Assembly: GCA_018432615.1 (NCBI GenBank)
Contig: JAHDSQ010000011.1
Location: 62,001 to 126,000 of the forward strand
DNA length: 64,000 nt
Direction: 5' to 3'
Source: Clostridia bacterium
Lineage (GTDB): Bacteria; Bacillota; Peptococcia; DRI-13; SM3-B62
In this document: one piece after another, positions 32,824 through 42,262 of the stretch
How the letters are laid out: the number at the start of each line of letters is the position of its first letter
Position numbering within the stretch: position 1 is the stretch's first letter
The notes under the pieces: model-generated
Seen by the model: only the letters and a program-made list of their open reading frames with translations
Databases searched by the model: none
Told to the model about the DNA's origin: nothing
Position numbers and translations under genes: made by a program

Positions 32824-33829
32824 ATAAAAGCCTCCAGATTCCTTTGCCACCCTCTGTTTGGACATCAAACACGGGGGTGTTGCATTTTTCTGCCAGAGTA
32901 GCCTTTATTTCAATCCTGTCTACATATGCCGGCTCATAGTCCTTGGCAGCAACTCGATAATTGGGGTAAAAGGGATTAACGGTAAAAGCCAATAACTTTA
33001 CCTTCTTTTTGACCGCCACCTCTATTCCTGCACTTTTAAGCCCTGCTATCACTTCCAGTATACCGGTAAAAGAACCTGTTATCAGAAGCTTAATGGCATC
33101 CGTCAAAACCAAGGTTTTTCCTGTCAGCTCATCAACACCTATCTCCAGCAACAGATGAAAGCTTTCTTCAGTAATCAAGCCCTCAACAAATACCTGACCC
33201 GTTTTTTCGTTAATATTGTCCAACAGTTCCTTGACCATGTCCTCATTTAAGAGCGAACTTACAGTCAAGACATTCTCCGTTTTTTCTGCAAACAAGGGCA
33301 GAGCTAATAACTTCTCCAGGGCAGCTGCCTCCGAGGCAAGACGCTGCATATCCAAACTGCGGGCAGCACCGGTGGCAATAACCAAGCCATCCGTTTCAAC
33401 CATAGGAGCCAGTCGGTTCAAGGCACCATCAACCAAAACCAGCTTACAGCCCTCTGCGACAAGCATTTGTTTTATCTTTCTTAGCTCCGAACTCTTATTA
33501 GGACCGGCTAATACTACAAGCCCCGACTTCACAACTCTGGCAATAACTATTGTTCCCAAAGGAACGCGAATATTCGTCTCTCTTAGAATCTCCGCTTTGA
33601 CGGAACCGGTCTTTAAACAGCTGTCTGCCACCGCTAAAATCATACCTTCTCTGGCTTTGATTCGCGGCTTGGGTAATCCCGTAATACTGTCGATCTCTTC
33701 TCCGTCGTAGCCGATACTCGTCAAGCCTACTGTGATTCCTTCTTGATACGCATTCTCCATTATGGCATTCATCGTTGTTGTTTTCCCTGTGTTTTTTGCC
33801 GTTCCGGCCAATCCTATTACCGTTTTCAC
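32807..33829 (-). CDS. P-loop NTPase of unknown function (KamB-like?)
   Basis: The 340-residue product starts with GLAGTAKNTGKTTTMNAIM, a Walker A motif of the deviant SIMIBI style (KNTGKT). The rest has alternating strands and helices with VLVDGALNRLAPMVETDGLVIATGA in the middle, as in dethiobiotin-synthase-like folds. It reminds me of the KamB component associated with lysine 5,6-aminomutase reactivation, but I cannot confirm that and no such aminomutase is in the window. It overlaps the YgjP-like gene upstream by 4 bases and the M42 gene on the other strand by 17 bases. Confidence 0.62.
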   Translation of the reverse strand: MKTVIGLAGTAKNTGKTTTMNAIMENAYQEGITVGLTSIGYDGEEIDSITGLPKPRIKAREGMILAVADSCLKTGSVKAEILRETNIRVPLGTIVIARVVKSGLVVLAGPNKSSELRKIKQMLVAEGCKLVLVDGALNRLAPMVETDGLVIATGAARSLDMQRLASEAAALEKLLALPLFAEKTENVLTVSSLLNEDMVKELLDNINEKTGQVFVEGLITEESFHLLLEIGVDELTGKTLVLTDAIKLLITGSFTGILEVIAGLKSAGIEVAVKKKVKLLAFTVNPFYPNYRVAAKDYEPAYVDRIEIKATLAEKCNTPVFDVQTEGGKGIWRLLSTFLA

Positions 33830-34194
33830 CTATAGCCTTCCTTTGCATAATTCTGCATAGCATACGCCTTCAACATCTTGCGACAATTGATATAATCCGG
33901 ACATGCTTTGCTGACCAGATTCCAATAACGAGCGTTATGGGATCTTTCTTCCAAATGGCAAATCTCGTGGGTCAAAACATACCATATCAATTCCAACGGT
34001 GCACCTTTAAGACGGTGGGAAACGTATATTTGCCTGGTTTTCAAGCTACAAGTACCCCATGTACTGTACTGCTTATGAAATATCGCATTTTTTAAGGGCA
34101 AGTTGTAATAAGTTTCATTAATCATCTTGGCAAGTCGACGTAAATCATCGTCACTTCTCACAACCAAATGCCCACCGAACCCTCGATTTCCCAT
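33826..34194 (-). CDS. YgjP-type metallopeptidase (DUF45)
   Basis: The 122-residue product is a small single-domain zinc metallopeptidase of the YgjP/WLM-like type with HExxH in VLTHEICHLEERSHNARYW and the third His/Glu ligand downstream. The STWGTCSLKTRQIYVSHRL block ahead of it is typical (WGSC-like). The ATG at 34194 follows GGAGGTG; in-frame GTG at 34212 is part of that site. Family members of about 240 residues have a longer N-terminus, so this one is short but keeps the catalytic core. It is coupled to the NTPase gene by a 4-base overlap. Confidence 0.85.
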   Translation of the reverse strand: MGNRGFGGHLVVRSDDDLRRLAKMINETYYNLPLKNAIFHKQYSTWGTCSLKTRQIYVSHRLKGAPLELIWYVLTHEICHLEERSHNARYWNLVSKACPDYINCRKMLKAYAMQNYAKEGYR

Positions 34195-34294
34195 CAAACG
34201 CACCTCCACCACATCAAAACAGAAAAAGCACCTTCTGACAGGCGTTTTTCCTTCTCTAACCGCTCAAGCTGTACCTTTTAAAACGCACAACTCC

Positions 34295-34876
34295 TCACTT
34301 TTCTCCCTGTTTTCTTTTCCACTTCGGTACTATTGGCAAGGCCTCGTACTCATCCTTCAGCAAGCCCAATATCCACTGGTCGATATACTTACCTTCAATG
34401 AAAGCCTGCTTGCGTAATTTGCCTTCCTTGATGAAACCAAAATTCAAAGCACTGCGCAGACCCAAGTTTTGATTGTCGTAACTTTTTAAATAAGCCTTTT
34501 CCATTCCCAACTCATAATATACCAAATCCAAGAGAACGATTAACACATCGATGCCGTACCCTGCCAAGCGCATATCCTTTTCTCCGATTCCTAGGACAAT
34601 CTCAGCGTTCCCGTTGTTTCTGTCTATATGCCGCAGACAAGCCATCCCGATGGGTCGCAAATCGCTCTTGCGTTCCACCATAAAGACTACTTTTTCCGTT
34701 CTTGGGTTTATAATGTCACCGCGAGAGGAAGATATTTCCTTGCTGATAGAATCTATATCAACACTGGAATACTCATCATAGGCTAATCTAAACTCTTTAT
34801 CTACATACCATTTTTGTATTGTCTTGGCGTCACGGAGCTCAACGGAACGCAAAACAATTTTTCTACCCTTCCACAT
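34295..34876 (-). CDS. GNAT acetyltransferase (RimJ/RimL-like)
   Basis: The 193-residue product has the RimL-like N-terminus IVLRSVELRDAKTIQKWY, an acetyl-CoA-binding region with EKDMRLAGYGIDVLIVLLDLVY and the C-terminal YLKSYDNQNLGLRSALNFGFIKEGKLRK block. The Gxx(A/G)-type turn is weak. Its substrate may be a protein N-terminus, an antibiotic or a small amine. The ATG at 34876 follows GAGGTG. No clear operon partner. Confidence 0.85.
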   Translation of the reverse strand: MWKGRKIVLRSVELRDAKTIQKWYVDKEFRLAYDEYSSVDIDSISKEISSSRGDIINPRTEKVVFMVERKSDLRPIGMACLRHIDRNNGNAEIVLGIGEKDMRLAGYGIDVLIVLLDLVYYELGMEKAYLKSYDNQNLGLRSALNFGFIKEGKLRKQAFIEGKYIDQWILGLLKDEYEALPIVPKWKRKQGEK

Positions 34877-34959
34877 TTTAGCACCTCGCCGGACATATAA
34901 TCTATAAAGCAGGTATTATCTAATTTTCCACATCACAATCCTTTTTCCCTTTTTTTTAT

Positions 34960-36126
34960 TTAGTTTAACTTTTTGATATGTTTATAAATATGTATCCCTG
35001 AGAGAAGTTTTGGTGAAAAGTATGTTGATTTCTCGGGCATAATGATATCCGGATCATTAATGCCGGCATCTGCTACTGCTATCAGTTCCTCGCTCGATAC
35101 GGGATGTAATGCCACAGCAATATCATATCGCCCTGTATCCACCAATTCAACCATATTCTCAAGTTCTGATTCGGCGAAATAATCAAAGTGCCGGTCATCC
35201 ATAATCAAATCATGGCTAAGCCCCAATAAAGGATAAAGCTCCCGCTCCAAAATACTGCAATCCAATCTGCCTACCACATCGTCAGGAACATCTTGAGCCT
35301 TTAGTAGATAGCAGCCCTCCCTGGAATATATTGCAAAACTGTGTTTGGGCGGAGTCTTAAACCCTGCGCATTTCTCCAAATCCAGGGTATCTTTGACTTT
35401 TTGGAAGCTTACCTTGCCTGTTATTACCCTGTTGTAGGCCTGAATGGTAGCATCCTGTGCTTCACAAATGTAAGCCAGGCAATGGGATTGCCTGTTTAAA
35501 AGAGAGGCATGATAACGATGGTGCCCATCGGCTATATAAAGCGGAGAGGAAGATAGTATTTTTTTAATAAGCATACCTTCCTCGCTATTTTCTTGCACAC
35601 GAAAGATACGATTATATACGCCATGCAGGGTGGAATGCCCGGCAAAATCTGAGTAGAACTGGTAGACAGGCGTAATTTTTCCCGTTATATCATCCAGTAC
35701 AGACCTGATTTTCGCCTTCGTCAAGAAAAACACAGGTTCAAAGGTATACCCTGTCTTTTCTCTTAGCGCCAGTCTGCCTCGCACCTTATCGTCAAATGTC
35801 TTTTCATGACGGATTATTTTGCCCTCTGCATATTCGGAAACACCAGCAGCCGACAGAACGCCAACTCTCTTTTTACCTTCATAATTCTGCTCATACACAT
35901 AAAAGCACGGTTCCTCGTCACTTTTCAAAACTCTGCTGGCAATCAAATCCTCAAGTGCTACTACCGGATCTTTTCCCAGCGTAATGTGATACAAGGAATC
36001 CTTGTTACCCTGCAACAGCTTTTCAAGCTCCGTTCCCGGTTTGATTACATCATAGGGAGGAGTTGTAATTGCTACGATTCTATCCTGAACCGGTCTTAAA
36101 CCCGCTAACCCTTTCAATCTCTGCAT
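34960..36126 (-). CDS. DUF1015 family protein
   Basis: The 388-residue product begins with GLAGLRPVQDRIVAITTPPYDVI and contains the hallmark IADGHHRYHASLL (about 200) followed by an AYNRVITG block, all typical of DUF1015. The family is widespread in anaerobes and its function is unknown; a nearby serine metabolism role has been proposed in other genomes but there is no support for it here. The ATG at 36126 follows AAGGAG. It lies 27 bases after the polysaccharide deacetylase gene. Confidence 0.9.
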   Translation of the reverse strand: MQRLKGLAGLRPVQDRIVAITTPPYDVIKPGTELEKLLQGNKDSLYHITLGKDPVVALEDLIASRVLKSDEEPCFYVYEQNYEGKKRVGVLSAAGVSEYAEGKIIRHEKTFDDKVRGRLALREKTGYTFEPVFFLTKAKIRSVLDDITGKITPVYQFYSDFAGHSTLHGVYNRIFRVQENSEEGMLIKKILSSSPLYIADGHHRYHASLLNRQSHCLAYICEAQDATIQAYNRVITGKVSFQKVKDTLDLEKCAGFKTPPKHSFAIYSREGCYLLKAQDVPDDVVGRLDCSILERELYPLLGLSHDLIMDDRHFDYFAESELENMVELVDTGRYDIAVALHPVSSEELIAVADAGINDPDIIMPEKSTYFSPKLLSGIHIYKHIKKLN

Positions 36127-36153
36127 ACTTGCTCCTTACCTCCGTCCTATTTT

Positions 36154-37218
36154 TCACTGCTTCGTCCATAAAATCAGTTTTTTCCCGTTCAGGGCTTCTT
36201 TATTGACCAATTCCTCTTTTTCAGCAGGTATTGCCACTGTTTCCAAATTTCCATCACTGATATACTTCTCTTTTGGATTCTCCTCAAAGTATTTAAACCA
36301 TTTCTCAAGCTCACTTGTACTGCCTCTGACTCGGGGCAGTCGATAACGGTCAAATCCAACAGCAACGGGACTTTTGGCCGGATTAGCTCCAACATTCAAA
36401 GCAGCTCGGTTTTCATAGCTATACCCTGCAAACTCACCCTTGACCAGCAACTCCCGCTCAGCCGGAAAAATACCAAAGGGTAAGGCCAACGAAACAACCT
36501 GATAACCGGGCACAGTTTCTTCAACCACCTGAGCCAACCGTGCTATTTCTTCCTCTACCTGCAAGTCAGAAATCCGATTGAGTCGTGGATGTGTCAAGGT
36601 ATGATTGCCGATATCAAAACCCAACTCAACCAAATGATTCAATTTCTCCCCCCAATATTTACCTTGCCCAAAGGGACGGTCATTAATGTAAAATGTTGCG
36701 GTGTGACCAAATCCCGGGTGTTTACCGGCAAAATCCAATAAAATGCCGACGGCACACTCCGGATCTATCGTTTTTTCGCCTTGTTCTCCTTCAAGATATC
36801 TGAAATGGCCCGCGGTACCGTCATCAAAGGTCAGAACCACAGGTGTTTTACCCGCAGGTATGTCAATATTATTGTCAACAAAATCCTTTAAACTGATTAA
36901 AACATATCCTTGTTCATAAAGGTTTTGTAAATCCCTGCGGAAGTTTTCACCGGTCTGCGTCCACTCCTGTTCTTCTTCCCCACCGATAACATGATACATC
37001 AGAATCATAACTTGCCCTATCTCGTTTGCCTCAACCTCCGCAGATATATCCTTATCCGGCTCATCCGGCAGTTCCTCTTTTATGGGTGGCACCTCACCCC
37101 CCGTTTCTAAGATTCCTTCACCGGACTGGTTACTCTCTTTAATGGTACAGCCTAAAAAAAGAACAAGCAACAACATCAATATACCAAAGACCGCGAACAC
37201 TTGCCTCTTATAGAGCAT
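36154..37218 (-). CDS. lipoprotein polysaccharide deacetylase (NodB homology)
   Basis: The product (about 354 residues) is a likely membrane-anchored deacetylase of wall or surface glycans. The N-terminus is a lipoprotein signal with lipobox LFLGC (Cys near residue 24), then an acidic/Gly-Glu-rich linker (about 25-70) and a NodB domain: VVLTFDDGTAGH (metal Asp-Asp), FDIGNHTLTHPRLN (His-xxx-His) and a later LPFGIFP. Several residues fit a functional CE4 active site. I take the ATG at 37218 because a promoter (TTGTTT, 17 bases, TATAAT at 37266-37261) leaves almost no leader for the ATG at 37251. Confidence 0.86.
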   Translation of the reverse strand: MLYKRQVFAVFGILMLLLVLFLGCTIKESNQSGEGILETGGEVPPIKEELPDEPDKDISAEVEANEIGQVMILMYHVIGGEEEQEWTQTGENFRRDLQNLYEQGYVLISLKDFVDNNIDIPAGKTPVVLTFDDGTAGHFRYLEGEQGEKTIDPECAVGILLDFAGKHPGFGHTATFYINDRPFGQGKYWGEKLNHLVELGFDIGNHTLTHPRLNRISDLQVEEEIARLAQVVEETVPGYQVVSLALPFGIFPAERELLVKGEFAGYSYENRAALNVGANPAKSPVAVGFDRYRLPRVRGSTSELEKWFKYFEENPKEKYISDGNLETVAIPAEKEELVNKEALNGKKLILWTKQ

Positions 37219-37381
37219 ATCTCCTGTTCCCCTATCTTTTCTTATATTCATATCCTTCTTATTATACCTTGCACACACCTAATAAACAATCAATCCGGAT
37301 CAATTGAAAACAGTAAACTTTTTTGTTATACTCTTGACATGAATTGACTATACTAACAGGGTAAGGAGGTATTATACCGCT

Positions 37382-37573
37382 GTGATTACCAAAGAAATGT
37401 CCATAACCGAAGTAGTACAAAAGTATCCTGAGTCAATCGACATATTCATGCAGCATGGTATGGGCTGTGTTGGTTGCGCCGCAGCACGGTTCGAGAACAT
37501 TGAACAGGGCGCAATGGCTCACGGTGTTGACGTGGATAAGCTGATTAAGGCTCTAAACAAGACTTTAGAATAG
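37382..37573 (+). CDS. DUF1858 / hybrid-cluster-associated redox disulfide domain protein
   Basis: The 63-residue product is one DUF1858 domain with GMGCVGCAAARFENIEQGA, a CxxC redox motif. This domain is often next to hybrid cluster proteins or fused to sulfur/redox enzymes; here it stands alone. The GTG at 37382 follows AGGAGG with a rather long gap of 12 bases; no better start exists. It ends in a bidirectional terminator. Confidence 0.88.
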   Translation: MITKEMSITEVVQKYPESIDIFMQHGMGCVGCAAARFENIEQGAMAHGVDVDKLIKALNKTLE

Positions 37574-37589
37574 TTTTTTCATAACAAAC

Positions 37590-37634
37590 AAAAAAAGAGT
37601 GTTTCAATCGAGAGATTGAGACACTCTTTTTTTG
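37590..37634. terminator. bidirectional terminator between DUF1858 gene and ablB
   Basis: AAAAAAGAGTGTTTCAATC / GATTGAGACACTCTTTTTT forms a long stem with one mismatch (G-U on RNA) and a 4-base loop, with runs of A on the left and T on the right. It serves the plus-strand DUF1858 gene and the minus-strand ablB. Confidence 0.92.
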
Positions 37635-37639
37635 TTTAG

Positions 37640-38476
37640 CTAATTGATAGTTTTTGACCAAAGGTTCATATCCTCGAAATTACCGCAGATATCACAGTTA
37701 TTAATAAACCTTCCGTAATAGTTGTAACCGTGCTTGGCAAAAACCGTGTTGATCCCCGCCGATCCGGCCCGGGCAATCGTATAAATAGTGATTAATCCCA
37801 TTTCCTTCGCCTGTTTTTCTAAATAGTACAAAAGATGCGCCATCAGACCCTGACCCCTATACTCCGGCGAGGTTACGCAATCGGTCAACTCAGTGCTGAG
37901 GGTTTCGGAATCTACGTCTAACGAAGCCGCACTAATGATTTGCCCCTTGTGGGTCACAACCATAAAAACAGCACCTTTTCGCATGGCCTCTTTTAAGTAT
38001 CCTTCGTCATTCACATCAGTAGGATATGTTACAAATACACTGCTATACAGTTTCGCTAATCCGGCAACGTCCGATTGTAAGGCCACACGTATTTTGTAAT
38101 CTTTGTTTAAAGCTGACATTTCCCGACTACTGTTTTTAGCAACACCCAGCAATTCCTCTTCTTTTTCCCAGTCTGCCGGAGTCCTCCGTTCGCGAGAATA
38201 AAATTTTGACACATGAAAGCCTGCTTTTCCTCTAAAAAAAGTAGGATGCAGCGCCTCTAACCAATACCCTCTTACAAAAAATTCTTGCCAGTCCTGTTCC
38301 CCAGCAGTAAGAATTGTTTTTGTCAAATTGTTTTCCACAGCAAGGACATCCAAGTATTTCGTAAGAGCGTCGTAATCAGTCGCAAAATAGCTTTTAATCT
38401 TTACCCTCTTATTTGTCCAATCAAGAAGGTACTTTACAGAATAACCTTCTTCTTCTTTGACGCTCCATAATGCCAT
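37640..38476 (-). CDS. ablB: beta-lysine N6-acetyltransferase AblB
   Basis: AblB acetylates L-beta-lysine to N-epsilon-acetyl-beta-lysine, a compatible solute of methanogens and some anaerobic bacteria. The product (278 residues) has an N-terminal AblB-specific region and a C-terminal GNAT domain (about 128-265) with VTSPEYRGQGLMAHLLYYLEKQA and a Cys-containing end NNCDICGNFEDMNLW. The ATG at 38476 lies nine bases after GGGAGG; an in-frame TTG at 38482 is too near. It directly follows a lysine 2,3-aminomutase gene, which would supply beta-lysine. Confidence 0.88.
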   Translation of the reverse strand: MALWSVKEEEGYSVKYLLDWTNKRVKIKSYFATDYDALTKYLDVLAVENNLTKTILTAGEQDWQEFFVRGYWLEALHPTFFRGKAGFHVSKFYSRERRTPADWEKEEELLGVAKNSSREMSALNKDYKIRVALQSDVAGLAKLYSSVFVTYPTDVNDEGYLKEAMRKGAVFMVVTHKGQIISAASLDVDSETLSTELTDCVTSPEYRGQGLMAHLLYYLEKQAKEMGLITIYTIARAGSAGINTVFAKHGYNYYGRFINNCDICGNFEDMNLWSKTIN

Positions 38477-38491
38477 TCTCAAGTTCCTCCC

Positions 38492-39649
38492 TTAACCGCT
38501 TTTGCGATTTTTAACAATATCTTTACCGATAGCTTTATCCGGCTCGGTATAAGTAAATATCTTCCCTTGATAATTCCTCAGAATAACCTTGTTATCGGTT
38601 CTGGAGATCACATATTGCGGGCTGACAGGAATCTTTCCTCCACCACCGGGGGCATCAATAACATAATGCGGAACAGCCATTCCTGAAGTATGGCCTCGCA
38701 AGTTTTCCATAATTTCAATACCCTTACCTACTGAGGTCCTGAAGTGTCCAATACCTCTAGACATATCACATTGATAAATATAGTATGGCCTAACACGTAT
38801 CGTTAATAATTTCTGCATGAGTTCTTTCATTATCTGGGGAGAATCATTGACACCCTTTAACAAGACCGTCTGGTTCCCCAAGGGCACACCACTATCCGCC
38901 AGCCTAGTACAAGCCTTTTTGGCCTCCGGCGTTATTTCCCGAGGATGATTAAAATGAGTGTTGATCCATACCGGATGATATTTTTTCAAAATCTGGCACA
39001 ACTCTTTGGTGATACGTTGGGGCATAACCACCGGCGTGCGGGTGCCGATTCTGATTATTTCCACATGAGGAATTTCTCTTAAGCTTCGCAAGATATAGTC
39101 GATCTGCTCATCCGGCAGTGTAAAAGGATCCCCTCCCGAGACCACCACGTCCCTCACTTCCGGTGTCTCTCTGATATACTTTAAAGCCATCTCAATCTGC
39201 TTTCTTGGCATGGCTCCATCCTTTTGCCCTGCCATTCTCCTTCTCGTGCAATGCCGACAATACATAGCACACTGATCTGTCACCAAAAGCAAAACACGGT
39301 CTGGATAACGGTGTGTCAATCCGCTTACGGGTGAATCTTCATCCTCGTGTAACGGGTCATCCATATCACAACTATATGACAACAGCTCCGATTCGGAAGG
39401 AACTGCCTGTTTTCTTATCGGACAATTGGGATCATCACGATCCATCAAAGATGCATAATATGGTGTGATTGCCATCCTAAACTTCTTCAGACAAGCACCG
39501 ATCCCTTTCATTTCTTCATTTTTCAGCTTAACACTGCCATACAATTGTGAAAGTGTTGTCATACGGTTTGCCAACTGCCATTTCCAATCATCCCAGTTCG
39601 ACTCATCGATATCACACCACTTACGCACACTCTCAGAACCAATACTCAT
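38492..39649 (-). CDS. ablA: lysine 2,3-aminomutase (AblA/KamA), copy 1
   Basis: This radical SAM, PLP-dependent enzyme turns L-lysine into L-beta-lysine. The 385-residue product has the radical SAM cluster motif [12 protein letters not shown] (CxxxCxxC), the [11 protein letters not shown] and [13 protein letters not shown] segments (PLP-binding Lys in the region), and the Asp residues of YQCD and [10 protein letters not shown] that in KamA hold the lysine side-chain amine. It is shorter than clostridial KamA at both ends and lacks the usual C-terminal Cys/zinc segment. The ATG at 39649 has AGGAGGG upstream. It is followed by ablB after 15 bases. Confidence 0.93.
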   Translation of the reverse strand: MSIGSESVRKWCDIDESNWDDWKWQLANRMTTLSQLYGSVKLKNEEMKGIGACLKKFRMAITPYYASLMDRDDPNCPIRKQAVPSESELLSYSCDMDDPLHEDEDSPVSGLTHRYPDRVLLLVTDQCAMYCRHCTRRRMAGQKDGAMPRKQIEMALKYIRETPEVRDVVVSGGDPFTLPDEQIDYILRSLREIPHVEIIRIGTRTPVVMPQRITKELCQILKKYHPVWINTHFNHPREITPEAKKACTRLADSGVPLGNQTVLLKGVNDSPQIMKELMQKLLTIRVRPYYIYQCDMSRGIGHFRTSVGKGIEIMENLRGHTSGMAVPHYVIDAPGGGGKIPVSPQYVISRTDNKVILRNYQGKIFTYTEPDKAIGKDIVKNRKSG

Positions 39650-39743
39650 AATTACCCTCCTAAATTAAAACATACTAATGAAAACTTACAACTTATTATA
39701 GCATACCGAGGTTGTCTATTCAACCCTTTTTTATCCATTTTAC

Positions 39744-39774
39744 CTGTAAGACTCTGTAAGTATGGATCTGTAAG
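39744..39774. repeat. three CTGTAAG repeats between the two aminomutase genes
   Basis: CTGTAAG occurs at 39744-39750, 39754-39760 and 39768-39774. They lie about 95-125 bases upstream of the copy 1 start codon and just after the stop of copy 2. They could be an operator or a remnant. Confidence 0.5.
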
Positions 39775-39781
39775 TGTTATT

Positions 39782-41050
39782 TTATTGAAGGTATTTTTGT
39801 CTCCTTATCTCTCGTTTATTTCCTCTGGGGATTAAGCTCTCCTTATCACCGTAAAACAACTTAGCAATTCCGCCCGTCGGCTTATAAATATCATAATCGT
39901 CGCAATCATTACATCTGTCAGGGCACTCACTGTCTCTATGCTGAGGTTGAGAATAAGAGGTAATTATTCCTTCATAATTTCTGAGAATAACCTTTTCATC
40001 AGACATTGAAATCAAATACTGCGGAGCCACCGGTATTTTCCCTCCGCCGCCCGGAGCATCAATAACATATGTCGGGACTGCCAATCCCGAAGTATGTCCT
40101 CTGAGCATCTCAATAATCTCAATTCCCTTAGCAACTGAGGTTCGATAATGCTCGACCCCCTCGACGAGATCACATTGGTAAAGATAATATGGTCTTACCC
40201 TCATTTTCAACAAAAGGTGCATCAGCTTTTTTATAATATGGGGACAGTCATTGACCCCCTTTAACAGTACAGTTTGGTTTCCCAACGGGATTCCGGCATC
40301 AGCAAGACGCGCACAAGCCTCCTTGGCCTCTTCGGTTATTTCCTTCGGATGATTGAAATGAGTATTGATCCAAATAGGGTGATACTTCTTCAAGATCCGA
40401 CAAAGCTCCGGCGTGATCCTTTGCGGAAGTACCACCGGTGTACGTGTGCCAAACCTGATGATTTCCACATGACTGATCCGAGCCAACCTATTGAGGATAT
40501 ATTCCACATCATCGTCCTCTAGAAGAAGCGCATCGCCACCGGAAATCAGAACATCTCTGACTGCCGGAGTATTGCTGATATAAGCAATAGCCGCATCTAA
40601 ATCCTCCTTGCTTCTCATACAATCAGTTCCTCCCGCAAGGCGTCTCCTGGTGCAATGTCGACAATACATAGCACATTGGTCCGTCACCAGAAATAAAACT
40701 CTATCCGGATACCTATGTGTTAAACCGTTCACCGGTGAATCCTTGTCTTCAAAAAGCGGATCCCTGCTTTCATATCCTGCTTTATCCAGCTCACTCACTA
40801 ACGGAACGGCCTGCTTCCTGATTGGGCATTCCGGATCATGCTTATCCATCAGAGAGGCATAATATGGAGTTATCGCCATCCGTAAGGACTCGAGACACCT
40901 TTTGATACCTTGTTCTTCCTCCCCAGTAAGCTCAATTATTTCCTTGAGCTCTTCTATAGTAGTAATACGGTTTGTTACCTGCCAGTGCCAGTCAGACCAA
41001 AGGTTATTTGCCACATCCTTCCGACTTTCCATCCCTTCTTTGTATTCCAC
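39782..41050 (-). CDS. kamA: lysine 2,3-aminomutase (KamA), copy 2
   Basis: A paralogue of copy 1, 422 residues, with the same radical SAM motif [36 protein letters not shown] and Asp residues in YQCD and [10 protein letters not shown] that point to lysine as substrate. In contrast to copy 1 it has a C-terminal extension with [15 protein letters not shown] (three Cys, as in the zinc-binding tail of clostridial KamA) and a basic end. The GTG at 41050 follows GGGAG; an ATG six codons later is possible. It probably forms an operon with copy 1 and ablB, or has its own promoter and 130-bp gap. Confidence 0.92.
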   Translation of the reverse strand: MEYKEGMESRKDVANNLWSDWHWQVTNRITTIEELKEIIELTGEEEQGIKRCLESLRMAITPYYASLMDKHDPECPIRKQAVPLVSELDKAGYESRDPLFEDKDSPVNGLTHRYPDRVLFLVTDQCAMYCRHCTRRRLAGGTDCMRSKEDLDAAIAYISNTPAVRDVLISGGDALLLEDDDVEYILNRLARISHVEIIRFGTRTPVVLPQRITPELCRILKKYHPIWINTHFNHPKEITEEAKEACARLADAGIPLGNQTVLLKGVNDCPHIIKKLMHLLLKMRVRPYYLYQCDLVEGVEHYRTSVAKGIEIIEMLRGHTSGLAVPTYVIDAPGGGGKIPVAPQYLISMSDEKVILRNYEGIITSYSQPQHRDSECPDRCNDCDDYDIYKPTGGIAKLFYGDKESLIPRGNKREIRRQKYLQ

Positions 41051-41177
41051 TAAAACACCACTCCCTCAGTATTTTCCCAACCTTTTACAGGCTATCCTAC
41101 GGTTTTAAGATACCCTTTTATGAATCAAACAATTCCACCGCCTAGTCACTCGCCCATGCCAGACGCACCAACAAAAA

Positions 41178-41205
41178 CGGAACTAGACAATGTAGTCCAG
41201 TTCCG
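41178..41205 (-). terminator. terminator overlapping the splB stop codon
   Basis: CGGAACT (41178-41184) pairs with AGTTCCG (41199-41205), with an inner GAC/GTC helix, and TTTTTG follows on the minus strand. The last codons and the TAG stop (41185-41183) of splB lie inside the hairpin. Confidence 0.85.
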
Positions 41206-42205
41206 CTTGCGGGAAAAAAGCAGCTATGCTATTACTAAAATACTCTTTTACCTTTTTCATTTCCTCCGGTGGATATATATATTTACCATAACCAAACTGC
41301 CCGTACTTAAACCTTCTATTTTCTTCATCCATAGGCAGCGAACTCTGTTGGTATATTTCCAAGATGTTCTTTTTTGCCCTCGCAGTAAACCTGTGGGTGA
41401 CTATTTCGAAGGTCAGTCCATCTTGACTGTCACGAGGTAAATGCTTTTTTAATTCTTGCAAGAGGGCCTTATATTCCTCCTGCCATCCCTCTCGTAAAAT
41501 CACAGGAGCAATCAATATTCCTAAGGGGTAGCCTGCTGCAGCAACCTTGCCTGCAGCTGTAAGACGATCAGCAAGTCTCGGAGTTGCATGTTCGAACGCG
41601 TTGATTATTCCGGGGGTATTTAAACTGAATCTAAACCGTGTCCGTTTGTTATGCTTAAGACCCAAAAGAGGCTCAACTCCAGTAAACTTCGTCACGAAAC
41701 GGAAACGACCATAGTCCTGTTTGCTAAAGAACTCTATCGTTTGCGCCAGTGCCCCGGTATATGGTTCGTAAGGCAAAGGGTCCGAGGTTGCCGCCCCTTC
41801 AAAAGTCGTAATCTCGGGAATACGTTTTTCGATGTACTCAGCCGTCTTTTGCAGAATCTCATCAAGGTTAACATATACACGCAAGTAAGGCTTTTTACCC
41901 AGTGTGGTGTTTAGATAACAGTATTCACACCTGCCTAAACAACTGGTACACAATGGAAGCTGGTAGTGGGCAGACGGCTTGCATGTTTCAAATTTTAATG
42001 TTTTTCTAACCCCGACAACAAGTGTCTTTTTAGCTTCCAGATATGCCTCTTTTCGATCTTTACCCGGTATCCCGGTCACTCTGTTATGGCTCCCAATTAG
42101 CTTTACCGGCACATTTTGTTCTTTAAAATGCTGCCAAAGCTTTTTCCCAAGAGGATAATCAAGAGCCGCATGTTCAAAATATACCCTGCGGGGGATAAAT
42201 ACCAT
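41183..42205 (-). CDS. splB: spore photoproduct lyase
   Basis: SplB is a radical SAM repair enzyme that reverses the spore photoproduct thymine dimer during germination. The product is 340 residues, close to the family length, with the cluster motif CLGRCEYCYL (CxxxCxxC, about residues 89-96). The loop that carries the hydrogen-donor Cys of Bacillus SplB (CTSD) reads EGAATSD, so an Ala (about 139) seems to replace it. A further Cys at about 75 (FETCKP) is conserved in position with other family Cys. The ATG at 42205 has AGGTG nine bases upstream and matches Bacillus numbering better than the GTG at 42217. Confidence 0.93.
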   Translation of the reverse strand: MVFIPRRVYFEHAALDYPLGKKLWQHFKEQNVPVKLIGSHNRVTGIPGKDRKEAYLEAKKTLVVGVRKTLKFETCKPSAHYQLPLCTSCLGRCEYCYLNTTLGKKPYLRVYVNLDEILQKTAEYIEKRIPEITTFEGAATSDPLPYEPYTGALAQTIEFFSKQDYGRFRFVTKFTGVEPLLGLKHNKRTRFRFSLNTPGIINAFEHATPRLADRLTAAGKVAAAGYPLGILIAPVILREGWQEEYKALLQELKKHLPRDSQDGLTFEIVTHRFTARAKKNILEIYQQSSLPMDEENRRFKYGQFGYGKYIYPPEEMKKVKEYFSNSIAAFFPQAELDYIV

Positions 42206-42262
42206 GACATCCGACACCTAACCGTATTTTTCTGATAACCATATCATTCCCCTCTCCACTAT

